Shown: positions 30,822 to 38,236 of the stretch, piece by piece | Layout: the number at the start of each line of letters is the position of its first letter | Numbering within the stretch: position 1 is the stretch's first letter | NCBI GenBank assembly: GCA_905199225.1 | Contig: CAJKFS010000020.1 | Span: forward strand, 1-39,789 | Direction: 5' to 3' | Source of the DNA: an uncultured Collinsella sp. | Lineage (GTDB): Bacteria > Actinomycetota > Coriobacteriia > Coriobacteriales > Coriobacteriaceae | DNA length: 39,789 bases | Made by a program: the position numbers and the translations under genes | Notes under the pieces: generated by a model | Databases searched by the model: none | Told to the model about the DNA's origin: nothing | The model's input: only the letters and a program-made list of their open reading frames with translations

Positions 30822-32222
30822 ATGGCTTCTTCTGATGCGACACAACGAGCAGTCCTTGCCGGACTTTCGTGCGGGATCGGCCTGGCCGCTCCCGTGGTTA
30901 TGTATGCCGCGACGCTGCCGTTTTCGTCGGTGAACGAGACGGTCGTGGCGGGTGCGGTTCCCTTCGCCGTGGGCGCGGTGGCGGGCGTGGGTATCTATGC
31001 CGCCTCGCTGGGTATCTCCGAGTACCGTGCGCAGCGTGAAGAGCGTCTGTTCCAGCCTGATGCCATGGGCGGTGCCGCCAATCTCAATCAGCATCAAAGC
31101 GAGTTCAAGACCGCCTCGATTCCAGCTCAGCAGCAGGATGCGACTCCTTACGCTGCGGCTTCTGCTTCTCAGGCTCAGGCGGAGCAGTCTACCTCGGCAT
31201 TCCTTTCCGGCCTGACTGGTGCGTTCCAGCGCCGTCATGCCGATGATGGTGTCCCTACCATCGCTCGAGCCGCAGATGCCATGGACGAGGCCGAGGCTTG
31301 GTCCATGATCGACAGTATGCTCGACGACGATTCGCCGGTGAGCTGCGACCCTGCGCACTCGCGCGACGTCTATCAAGTCGCCATCGACGAGCTCACCAAC
31401 GGCGGGCAGACCGGCTCCTTCAATCGCGACGACATCGCCGCCGCGGCACGCGCCGTGTCTGGCTCCCAGGCCGCCCCTGCGGGCAGCACGGCGGCTTTCG
31501 TGGCACTCGTCGCCAACGCGGCAGCCAATAACGCCTACAGCGCTACCTCGGCGGACGCGAACGCTTCTGCCGACAATTCGTACGTTGATGAAGCCATGGC
31601 CGCGGACGAGGAGGCCGTTGCCGCCCGCCGTGCCGCCGAAAGCTCGTTGTGGGGCGCTCCTGCCCAGCAGCAGGCGGCTGAGGCTGCGCCGTACAATGCA
31701 AACCTCGCCAGCATGCCTATCATCTCCGGTGCCGCGGACATCGATCTCGATGACCTCGATGAGCCTGCAGCCATCACCGCATCGATTGATGCCCAAGATC
31801 GCATCAACACCGGCGACCTTCCAGATGCCTCGCTCGAGGTTGATGTCCCCATGGCCGATTACTCGGGCCACGAGGACATGTGGGCCGCCGCCACCGCGAT
31901 CCTGGATGAGATTGACGAGCCTGCTCCTGTTACGGCCCCCGCTCCCGTCGCTGCCCCTCAGCCTGCTGTCCCCGCCTATGTCGGCCGTCACAGTGCTGTG
32001 TTCCCCGAGGATACTGCCCGTATCTCGCGCGAGAGCATCGAGCGAGCCGAGGCTATTGCCGCCGGCATTATGGAAAATCGTCGTCACGAGCGCGTCAATC
32101 AGATCCTCGAGGAAGAGATCGAGCGCCTGCAGTCCTCTACCGCCAAGCGTACGGGCCGTGCCTATCTGAGCGTTATCGAGGGCGGTACCGCCAGCTTTGC
32201 GCCGCTCCGCGCGGAGGCATAA
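30822..32222 (+). CDS. Unknown two-TM protein with long acidic Ala-rich cytosolic tail
   Basis: Protein of 466 residues that I do not recognise. Two hydrophobic helices lie at about residues 12-33 (GLSCGIGLAAPVVMYAA) and 41-63 (VVAGAVPFAVGAVAGVGIYAA) with a short loop between, in a hairpin arrangement. The remaining 400 residues are hydrophilic, Ala/Asp/Glu-rich and mostly predicted disordered, with several Gln-rich and Ala-rich patches. The tail ends in a more ordered helix rich in Arg/Glu (ESIERAEAIAAGIMENRRHERVNQILEEEIERL). The ribosome site GGGGAG fits ATG 30822. The VanZ-like gene follows after 7 bases, so the two are co-transcribed. A cell-envelope role is suggested by this partner only. 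The sequence looks taxon-restricted. Confidence 0.75.
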   Translation: MASSDATQRAVLAGLSCGIGLAAPVVMYAATLPFSSVNETVVAGAVPFAVGAVAGVGIYAASLGISEYRAQREERLFQPDAMGGAANLNQHQSEFKTASIPAQQQDATPYAAASASQAQAEQSTSAFLSGLTGAFQRRHADDGVPTIARAADAMDEAEAWSMIDSMLDDDSPVSCDPAHSRDVYQVAIDELTNGGQTGSFNRDDIAAAARAVSGSQAAPAGSTAAFVALVANAAANNAYSATSADANASADNSYVDEAMAADEEAVAARRAAESSLWGAPAQQQAAEAAPYNANLASMPIISGAADIDLDDLDEPAAITASIDAQDRINTGDLPDASLEVDVPMADYSGHEDMWAAATAILDEIDEPAPVTAPAPVAAPQPAVPAYVGRHSAVFPEDTARISRESIERAEAIAAGIMENRRHERVNQILEEEIERLQSSTAKRTGRAYLSVIEGGTASFAPLRAEA

Positions 32223-32229
32223 CTTCTGC

Positions 32230-32679
32230 ATGGTTAAGATCAATCGAAAATGGGCGGTCGTGACCTGCCTGATGGCGCTCTTGATCTGGGGCAATTCGCT
32301 GGTTCCCGGCTCGGGGTCGGGCTCACTGAGTCTAACGGTCATGGAAGCTATCCGCGGTTTCCTGCACGGCGTGGGACTTCCATATGAATGGGTGACCAAC
32401 TTTGTTGTTCGCAAGTGCGCGCATTTTACCGAGTATATGGTGCTCGGCATCCTGGCAACGCATGCCTTTGATTTTGAGGGCCGGCGCACCTTTGACGTGC
32501 TGCTGCCCACGGCGGTGTTCCTGCTGCTGATTCCTTCGATCGACGAGACGATTCAGCTCTTTGTGCCGGGACGCGCTGGCATGATCACCGATGTGATGAT
32601 CGACTGCTGTGGAGCGGCAACGGGCGTTGTGCTCCGATATCTCTTACGGTCGCTGATGTGCGCCAAAAAAGCCGCCTAG
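32230..32679 (+). CDS. VanZ-like family membrane protein
   Basis: Protein of 149 residues with four hydrophobic helices, the VanZ layout. Conserved features are the WGNSLVPG start of the periplasmic stretch, RKCAHFTEYMVLG in the second helix region and PSIDETIQLFVPGRAGMITDVMIDCCGAATG, the strongest VanZ-like signature. VanZ gives low-level teicoplanin resistance in enterococci, but most chromosomal homologues have no proven role. It starts 7 bases after the stop of the preceding gene without a clear ribosome site, so translational coupling is likely. The transcript ends at the strong terminator just after it. There is no vanHAX-type cluster, so it is not a glycopeptide resistance locus. Confidence 0.88.
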   Translation: MVKINRKWAVVTCLMALLIWGNSLVPGSGSGSLSLTVMEAIRGFLHGVGLPYEWVTNFVVRKCAHFTEYMVLGILATHAFDFEGRRTFDVLLPTAVFLLLIPSIDETIQLFVPGRAGMITDVMIDCCGAATGVVLRYLLRSLMCAKKAA

Positions 32680-32713
32680 GACGTATTGTTTGGTCCTAGG
32701 CGGCCTTTTTTAT
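32671..32713 (+). terminator. Terminator after VanZ-like gene
   Basis: GCCGCCTAGGAC (32671-32682) and GTCCTAGGCGGC (32693-32704) pair perfectly, overlapping the stop codon, with a T-run after. The A-run on the left allows use from the other side too. Confidence 0.9.
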
Positions 32714-32793
32714 TTGAGGGCTTATATGAGTCGTGGTGGCGTCGTTCCGTAGGTCGGATTTGCCGGGCGTGCCACGCCCCGTGGGTGCGTCTG

Positions 32794-33684
32794 CTACTGA
32801 AGCGCCTGTGCGCCCAGGGCCAGGCAGCCCATGATGCCCTGCTTGCCCTCGAGGCTGTTGTTGACGATGTAGCTATCGATGTCGTTGACCTCGGGCGTGA
32901 CGATATAGCCGTTGAGCATCTCGGCGCACTTTTTGCGTGCGAGCGGCACGATGGGAGTGTGGTCGGCCACGCCGCCGCCGATGATGATCTTTTGCGGCGC
33001 GTAGCACAGCGTGTAGGTCATGAGTGCCTGTGCCAGATAGCCGGCGAGCAGGTCCATGGCCTCCGAGTCATCGGCCATGTCTCCGGCGCTCTTGCCATCC
33101 CAGCGCTTTTTAACGCCGGGGCCGGCGATGAGGCCCTCGAGACAGTTGTCGTGGAAGGGGCAGGCGCTGTGCTCGCCAATGGTGTCGCGCGGGTCGCGCG
33201 TGACCAGGATGTGGCCGGCCTCGGGATGCATCATGCCGTGCACGAGCTGGCCGCCCGAGAGCACGCCGGCGCCCACGCCGGTACCGATGGTCAGATACAC
33301 AACGTCAGTGAGGCCCTGGGCGCAACCAAAGGTGACCTCGCCCAGGCAGGCGACGTTGACGTCGGTGTCGTAGCCGCAGGGAATATTGAGCTCGTTTTGG
33401 ATGGTGCCCAGCAGGTCAAAGTAGCGCCATGCCGTTTTGGGCGTCTCCAGGATCTTGCCGTATTGGGGCGAGGCAGGGTTGACTGCGGTGGGGCCAAAGG
33501 CGCCGATGCCCAGCGCGGCGATGCCCTTGTCGGCAAACCATGCGTTGACGGCCTCGACGGTCTCCTGCGGAGTCGTGGTCACGATCTGCTCACGCTCCAG
33601 GACCGTGCCGTCTGCATAGCCCGTGGCGCAGACCATCTTGGTGCCGCCGGCCTCGAGCGCTCCGATAAGTTGCTGCTCTTCCAT
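32794..33684 (-). CDS. ROK family sugar kinase (fructokinase-like)
   Basis: Protein of 296 residues. ATP-binding EAGGTK near residues 11-16, the catalytic Asp in YDTDVNVACLGE (Asp108), TIGTGVGAG (132-140) and the zinc site with His158, Cys175, His178 and Cys181 (CPFHDNC) are complete. This set and the sequence GAFGPTAVNPASPQYGKI are typical of the ScrK/GmuE fructokinase branch of ROK rather than of NagC-type repressors, since no N-terminal helix-turn-helix is present. It would phosphorylate fructose (or mannose) using ATP. ATG 33684 follows GAGAGGA; the ORF is open upstream without such a site. It stands alone between the VanZ-like and aminotransferase genes, with no transporter nearby. Sugar specificity is not certain. 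Confidence 0.88.
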   Translation of the reverse strand: MEEQQLIGALEAGGTKMVCATGYADGTVLEREQIVTTTPQETVEAVNAWFADKGIAALGIGAFGPTAVNPASPQYGKILETPKTAWRYFDLLGTIQNELNIPCGYDTDVNVACLGEVTFGCAQGLTDVVYLTIGTGVGAGVLSGGQLVHGMMHPEAGHILVTRDPRDTIGEHSACPFHDNCLEGLIAGPGVKKRWDGKSAGDMADDSEAMDLLAGYLAQALMTYTLCYAPQKIIIGGGVADHTPIVPLARKKCAEMLNGYIVTPEVNDIDSYIVNNSLEGKQGIMGCLALGAQALQ

Positions 33685-33760
33685 AATATTCCTCTCACTG
33701 GGACGAGTTGCTCCATGACTAAAGTATAGAGCTCTAAACCATTTAAGAAAGCGCCATAAA

Positions 33761-33803
33761 AAGAAGCCTCGCAACGCGGCAGGCGGTGCGGGGCTTCTTT
33801 AGT
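33761..33803. terminator. Hairpin between aminotransferase stop and ROK gene
   Basis: AAGAAGCCTCGCA (33761-33773) and TGCGGGGCTTCTT (33787-33799) pair with one wobble around an unpaired loop of 13 bases. It is placed to terminate the minus-strand aminotransferase transcript before the ROK gene. Confidence 0.7.
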
Positions 33804-33825
33804 TACTTTAGTTGCCGGGCCGTCC

Positions 33826-35007
33826 TTACCCGCGCGGTTTGATTTTATCACGCAGGGACTTGAGGTTCTCCAGTGCCGCGTTAAGCGTCTCGTCTCGCTT
33901 GGCAAAGTGGAAACGAATCAGGTGGTTGACGGGCTCGCGGAAGAAGCTCGAGCCGGGCACGGCGCCCACGCCCACCTTAGACGCGAGGTCCTCGCAGAAT
34001 TCGAGGTCGCTGTCATAGCCAAACTCAGAGATGTCCATCATGACGTAGTAGGCGCCCTGCGGCACGTTATGCTCAAGACCGATGCTGTCGAGTCCCTGGC
34101 AGAACAGGTCGCGTTTGGCGGTATAGAGGTCGAGGACCTCATCGTAATAGCTGTCGTCGAAATTGAGGGCGGTGACGACGGCTTCCTGCAGGGGAGCGGC
34201 GGCGCCCACGGTGAGGAAGTCGTGGACCTTTTTGATACGCTCGGTGATTTCGGCAGGGGCGATAGTGTAGCCCAGGCGCCAGCCGGTGATGGAGTAGGTC
34301 TTGGACAGCGAGCTGCAGCTGATGGTGCGCTCAAACATGCCAGGCAGCGTGGCCATGTAGACGTGCTCATGGGGTGCGTAGACGATGTGCTCGTATACCT
34401 CGTCGGTGATGCAGTAGGCGTCGTACTTTTTGCAGAGGTCGGCGATAAAGGTGAGCTCCTCGCGCGTAAAGACCTTGCCGCAGGGGTTGGAAGGGTTGCA
34501 CAGGACGATGGCTTTGGGGTCGTTGTCGCGGAAGGCCGCCTCGAGTGTCTTGCGGTCAAAGTCGAATGTGGGTGGGTTGAGCGGCACGTAGATGGGCTCG
34601 GCACCCGAAAGGATCGTGTCGGCGCCGTAGTTCTCGTAGAACGGCGAGAAGATGACGACCTCGTCGCCGGGGTTCGTGACCGTCATCATGGCGGCCATCA
34701 TGGCCTCGGTGGAGCCGCAGGTGACTACGATATTCTCGTTGGGGTTCACCGGCATGCCCATAAAGTGCTCCTGTTTGGCGGCGAGCGCCTCGCGCATGGC
34801 CTGGGAGCCCCAGGTGATGGAGTACTGGTGATAGAGCGGCTTGGGGTCGCTGGCGATGGTGCTCAGGCTATCGAGCAGCTGCGCCGGGGGATCGAAGTCG
34901 GGGAAGCCCTGCGACAGGTTGACGGCGCCATACTTGTTGGAGATGCGCGTCATGCGGCGGATGACGGAATCGGTAAACGTTGCCGTGCGGTTGGAGAGTT
35001 CTTTCAT
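33826..35007 (-). CDS. PLP-dependent aminotransferase, class I/II
   Basis: Protein of 393 residues. Fold-type I aminotransferase. The lysine that binds PLP is Lys236 in CSSLSKTYSITGWRLGY; NPSNPCGKVF at 171-180 contributes the PLP-contact Asn, and QYSITWGSQAMREAL at 61-75 is in the AspC/kynurenine-aminotransferase wording of COG0436. The usual Arg for the substrate carboxylate is in the C-terminal region (NHLIRFHFAKRDE). The exact amino acid pair is not predictable; aspartate, methionine or aromatic substrates are all possible. ATG 35007 has AAAGGA upstream. The gene is divergent from the tRNA-His/Lys unit. Cytosolic. Confidence 0.9.
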   Translation of the reverse strand: MKELSNRTATFTDSVIRRMTRISNKYGAVNLSQGFPDFDPPAQLLDSLSTIASDPKPLYHQYSITWGSQAMREALAAKQEHFMGMPVNPNENIVVTCGSTEAMMAAMMTVTNPGDEVVIFSPFYENYGADTILSGAEPIYVPLNPPTFDFDRKTLEAAFRDNDPKAIVLCNPSNPCGKVFTREELTFIADLCKKYDAYCITDEVYEHIVYAPHEHVYMATLPGMFERTISCSSLSKTYSITGWRLGYTIAPAEITERIKKVHDFLTVGAAAPLQEAVVTALNFDDSYYDEVLDLYTAKRDLFCQGLDSIGLEHNVPQGAYYVMMDISEFGYDSDLEFCEDLASKVGVGAVPGSSFFREPVNHLIRFHFAKRDETLNAALENLKSLRDKIKPRG

Positions 35008-35117
35008 GCCGGTCCTTTCGAGCATTTGCAGTGGGGCAAGTTTACTCCTATGAAACCGGTGGGATTTGCTCGAAATGGTCTCGAAAAACTCTTTTCAAAA
35101 TTCTTGAAAATTGGGGC

Positions 35118-35146
35118 TTGCATCGCGTGGCGTTCCTTGCAATAAT
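35118..35146 (+). promoter_or_regulatory. Promoter of tRNA-His/tRNA-Lys unit
   Basis: TTGCAT (35118-35123), 17-base spacer, AATAAT (35141-35146). Transcription would begin about 20 bases before tRNA-His. Confidence 0.65.
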
Positions 35147-35172
35147 AGTCGAGCGCGAAGCGCACAGGACAC

Positions 35173-35250
35173 GGTGGGTGTAGCTCAGTTGGCTAGAGCG
35201 ACGGGTTGTGGTCCCGTAGGTCGAGGGTTCGAGTCCCTTTACCCACCCCA
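35173..35250 (+). tRNA. tRNA-His (anticodon GTG)
   Basis: The acceptor GTGGGTG/TACCCAC is extended by a G at position -1 (35173) opposite C73, a histidine identity element. Anticodon stem ACGGG/CCCGT holds loop TTGTGGT, anticodon GTG. CCA is encoded at the 3' end. Confidence 0.96.
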
Positions 35251-35272
35251 GTTCTTGCTTCGTGTTGATATC

Positions 35273-35348
35273 GGGTCGTTAGCTCAGTTGGTAGAGCAGG
35301 GGACTCTTAATCCCAAGGTCCAGGGTTCGACCCCCTGACGGCCCACCA
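35273..35348 (+). tRNA. tRNA-Lys (anticodon CTT)
   Basis: 76 nt including an encoded CCA. Acceptor GGGTCGT/ACGGCCC; anticodon loop CTCTTAA with anticodon CTT for codon AAG. The outermost anticodon-stem pair appears as G-A. It follows tRNA-His by 22 bases and shares its promoter and terminator. Confidence 0.95.
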
Positions 35349-35358
35349 AAGTATGTTA

Positions 35359-35390
35359 AAGCGACTGGCTTCGGCCGGTCGCTTTTTTGT
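35359..35390 (+). terminator. Terminator after tRNA-Lys
   Basis: AAGCGACTGGC (35359-35369), loop TTCG, GCCGGTCGCTT (35374-35384), then a T-run. Confidence 0.9.
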
Positions 35391-35431
35391 TGACCTTGCA
35401 TGGGGTCGAACCCGTCGGGGCACAGCCGCTT

Positions 35432-36292
35432 TCACAGATCGAGCCTACCCTGGGGATCGGTAAAACCGTCAGTACCCTCCTTGAGTTTCTTCTCGTCTGC
35501 CTTCACGCGACGCTCGAGCTTTTTTGTATCCTCGGCAGGCGGTAGGTTCTCGGGGACAATTCCGCGGTCGATGAGGCTGCCACGCACGCTTGTGTTGTTC
35601 TCGACGTGCTCTTGCTTGATCTGGTCCAGACCGTACAGGTCGTGTTCCTCGGCGTTGAAGGCCGTCATCGAGTTCGTAAGGTCCTTTGCTTTGATGAGGA
35701 CATCGGCTAACCTGTCCGCCAATGCCGCGCTCTTGGGTACGCCGAGCTGCTGCTTCATTTCCGCCGTGCTTCTACCGCCGAATAACGCCTCATCGCCCTT
35801 CGACTTGATGATCGCGAATCCTTTGGAGTCCACGCCGCGTTTGAACGCAATACCCGAGAGCTGTTTCTCTGAATCGGATAGCGAGTGGCGCGCCTGCAAG
35901 CGCTGAATCTCTGCGAAGCGCTGCTCTATGAGCTCTTGGCGGCGCGTCTGCACGGCAAAGTATGCCTGGGCGAGCGCGATCTCTGGCTTGTTTGAATCTC
36001 CGTTCTGTGCGATTAAATAGCATGCATAGCGCGTAAGTTTGTAGTCTTTAACCGCGCGAGCGGCGACACCGGCAGTTACCATTTTCGTGGTGTCACGAAA
36101 ATGGGAATCAACTGGAGTTTTGTTTGTTTCGCACGAGACTTTTGCCCTCTTAACAACTTCGGCGAAGTTCTCCCATCGAGTGTACCCCATGGGTTCCATT
36201 AAATCGCGTGCGAGCCAATACTCAACGCCGTCTTCCACATTGGCGTAGCTATCAAGTTTGACACGCCACTTCTCGATATCACTACTGTCCAT
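35432..36292 (-). CDS. dinD: DNA damage-inducible protein D
   Basis: Protein of 286 residues, the normal DinD length. It starts with KWRVKLDSYANVEDGVEYWLARDLMEPMGYTRWENFAEVVKRA, a Bro-N/KilA-like opening shared with DinD, then VKDYKLTRYACYLIAQNGD (typical of the family), and a later LYGLDQIKQEHVENNTSVRGSLIDRGIVPENLPP that is highly characteristic of DinD. E. coli DinD inhibits RecA strand exchange late in the SOS response. ATG 36292 has a GAGGAGG ribosome site. It lies beside the tRNA-Lys terminator on the opposite strand, a position typical of acquired genes. A palindrome upstream (36339-36357) may be its operator. Function in this organism is inferred. Confidence 0.9.
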   Translation of the reverse strand: MDSSDIEKWRVKLDSYANVEDGVEYWLARDLMEPMGYTRWENFAEVVKRAKVSCETNKTPVDSHFRDTTKMVTAGVAARAVKDYKLTRYACYLIAQNGDSNKPEIALAQAYFAVQTRRQELIEQRFAEIQRLQARHSLSDSEKQLSGIAFKRGVDSKGFAIIKSKGDEALFGGRSTAEMKQQLGVPKSAALADRLADVLIKAKDLTNSMTAFNAEEHDLYGLDQIKQEHVENNTSVRGSLIDRGIVPENLPPAEDTKKLERRVKADEKKLKEGTDGFTDPQGRLDL

Positions 36293-36338
36293 ATCTCCTC
36301 CTCGCTGGTCTATTGTCTGTGCGGGCTTTGCCCGCTCT

Positions 36339-36357
36339 GTATTCAGAATTAGAATAC
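36339..36357. promoter_or_regulatory. Inverted repeat upstream of dinD
   Basis: GTATTC (36339-36344) and GAATAC (36352-36357) are perfect 6-bp arms around 7 bases that include AGAATT. It lies 47 bases upstream of the dinD start and would overlap its promoter. It does not match the CGAAC-N4-GTTCG LexA form seen at 61-74. Confidence 0.4.
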
Positions 36358-36378
36358 GCTGCCGTGCGGACACGAATA

Positions 36379-36408
36379 GGCCCCGTGCCACCTCGAGCTC
36401 ACGGGGCC
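36379..36408. terminator. Hairpin between flavoprotein and dinD genes
   Basis: GGCCCCGTG (36379-36387) and CACGGGGCC (36400-36408) form a perfect 9-bp stem, placed to end the minus-strand flavoprotein transcript before dinD. No clear T-run. Confidence 0.55.
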
Positions 36409-36453
36409 CATAGATATCGATTAGTTGTGTTCTGCTTTATATGGGTGTCCAGT

Positions 36454-37980
36454 TTAGTCCGTTCGATAGTGCGAACCTAAGCTTTCAGTTCGCTTGCGCA
36501 TGGCTTTGATCATTTCCTGTGCTAGTTGAATCTGCGATTGCAGGCGGGCGAGGGCCGCGACTTCGCTGTCCTGAGCTTTCTGTGTGCTCAAGGTCGTTGC
36601 CTCCGTCTTCAAGCCCTCAAGCTCGTGTAGTGCCTCGGATAGGCCCCCTTCGGTGCGGTTGATCATGCAATGGGTACTCATCGTGTGCTTAAGGCTGCGT
36701 GTCAAGCGTTCGGCGACTGTTGTGGCAATGCCGTACTGGGGGAGGGCGATATCCGCCTTTGGGGCCACCTCAGGTGCATTCTGTGCTGCCTGGGCTGCCG
36801 ATGTGCCCGCGATGCGCCCAAACACTATGCCGTTGGCGCTTGACAAGCCACCGATGCGGTCGGCGCCGTGCATGCCGCCTGTCGCCTCGCCGCAAGCGAA
36901 GAGGCCCTCAACGCCCGTATACGCGGTCTTGTCGATTTTGATACCGCCGTTGGCGGCGTGGGCATACATCGCCACGCGCATCTCGTCGGTCGGCGCGATG
37001 CCGTGCTCGTCTTGCAGCCAGGTGGCAAAGGTCTGTACAAACTCGGGGACGTCCTCGCGGGGGAAATCGTAGCGGAGCGCCAGACCTTCGGTACCCGCTT
37101 GATCGATGGCAAGATCGATGGCGCGGGAGGCCAAGCGTGACGTGAAGGGGCCATATCCGGAGCGCTGTTCAAGCAGATCGTCCAGCTTGTCGTCGGCGAT
37201 ATCGACCGGCTGGTAGAACTTGACGTAGCGCCAGGTCTTTTCGTTAAAGACAAGGTTGCGTTTGGGCTCGATGAAGCCCGGCATCATCTGCATGAACTCT
37301 ATATTAGTGAGCGTTGCGCCGTGTGCCAGCGCGATGGCCTGTGAGGAGCTGAGCACGTCGGCTGAAGTGAGGCTTCGCTCGAACAGGCCATCCGTGCCGC
37401 CCGCAGCGATGATGGTGGCCTTGGCTGCCATAGGTACGAGATGCTTGTTTGTGCGGTCGTAGAGCGTGGCGCCGACAATCTTTCCGGGCGTGTCCTCAAT
37501 AAGGTCGATAAGCTCGTGGCGGGGAAGCAGGCGAATGCCGAGAGACTCGATCTGGGCCGCACACGCGTCCTCAAGGGGCTTGCGAGTGAGGCCGCGCCAT
37601 TTGCGTGTCTTATGGTCAAAGCAGGGGATAAATTGCTTTTGCTGGGCGCTCTCGGCACTTTGCGGACGTTGGAGTTCAACACCCAGCTCCCGTTCGAGCC
37701 ATGTAATTGCCCGGGGAATGCCGTGGACGAACGTTTGGACGAGTTCGGGGTCGGCAACGCCGCCGCCGACGGTCTGGATGGTGTCGATGAGGTCTTGCTC
37801 GTCGTCTTCGTCGACGGGACCGATGAGGCCGAGGCCCCAGGTTCCGGGGAAGAAGCTCGATCCACTCATAGTCTTGCCGGCGCTTGCCACAGTGACGGTT
37901 GCACCCGTGCGTGCCGCTTCGATGGCGGCGCAAAGGCCCGCAATGCCAGATCCAATTACCAGTACATCAGTCGATTCCAT
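36454..37980 (-). CDS. FAD-dependent oxidoreductase, FrdA/NadB family
   Basis: Protein of 508 residues. The N-terminal dinucleotide-binding motif GSGIAGLCAA (residues 10-19) and the late GEATGGMHGADRIGGLSSANGIVFGRIAG block (FAD-binding second half) are those of the fumarate reductase/succinate dehydrogenase/L-aspartate oxidase family; the C-terminal ESLGSHYRTD recalls NadB and SdhA. However, the usual Q-H-P-T type substrate segment is replaced by FMQMMPGFIEP, so it may not be an aspartate oxidase. No nadA, nadC, heme subunit or signal peptide is present. ATG 37980 follows GAAAGGA. It is a single gene. A soluble flavoprotein reductase or oxidase of unknown substrate is the safest call. Confidence 0.8.
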   Translation of the reverse strand: MESTDVLVIGSGIAGLCAAIEAARTGATVTVASAGKTMSGSSFFPGTWGLGLIGPVDEDDEQDLIDTIQTVGGGVADPELVQTFVHGIPRAITWLERELGVELQRPQSAESAQQKQFIPCFDHKTRKWRGLTRKPLEDACAAQIESLGIRLLPRHELIDLIEDTPGKIVGATLYDRTNKHLVPMAAKATIIAAGGTDGLFERSLTSADVLSSSQAIALAHGATLTNIEFMQMMPGFIEPKRNLVFNEKTWRYVKFYQPVDIADDKLDDLLEQRSGYGPFTSRLASRAIDLAIDQAGTEGLALRYDFPREDVPEFVQTFATWLQDEHGIAPTDEMRVAMYAHAANGGIKIDKTAYTGVEGLFACGEATGGMHGADRIGGLSSANGIVFGRIAGTSAAQAAQNAPEVAPKADIALPQYGIATTVAERLTRSLKHTMSTHCMINRTEGGLSEALHELEGLKTEATTLSTQKAQDSEVAALARLQSQIQLAQEMIKAMRKRTESLGSHYRTD

Positions 37981-38167
37981 CGGATTCCTTTCTCGTCCGG
38001 CGCATTGTCGCACGGGTGATCGACAATAGGGCCGCAAAGACTCGGCAAATCGGTAAAGGGCAAATATGGCAGGTGGGCGTCATAGGCGTTCTGACGCTCC
38101 GTCTCATCACATCTCGTATTTCGCCCCAACTGATATATCGGCATTAGCTACCCTGCGACAGCGCATA

Positions 38168-38203
38168 CAAAAAGAGCCGCCACCTCGAAAGGTAGCGGCT
38201 CTA
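38168..38203 (-). terminator. Terminator of the GGGtGRT operon
   Basis: On the minus strand AGAGCCGC and GCGGCTCT pair (38202-38195 with 38180-38173), with inner ACCT/AGGT pairing, followed by TTTTTG. Starts about 34 bases after the stop. Confidence 0.85.
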
Positions 38204-38236
38204 AAGCTCAACGATATGAGCATCGCGCGGGCGCGA

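Noticed and set aside
32230..32679. Glycopeptide resistance cluster because of VanZ
   Set aside because: No vanHAX, vanRS or vanY genes are in the vicinity; isolated VanZ-like proteins are common in chromosomes.
36454..37980. Naming the flavoprotein nadB
   Set aside because: The substrate segment differs from L-aspartate oxidase and no nadA or nadC is near.
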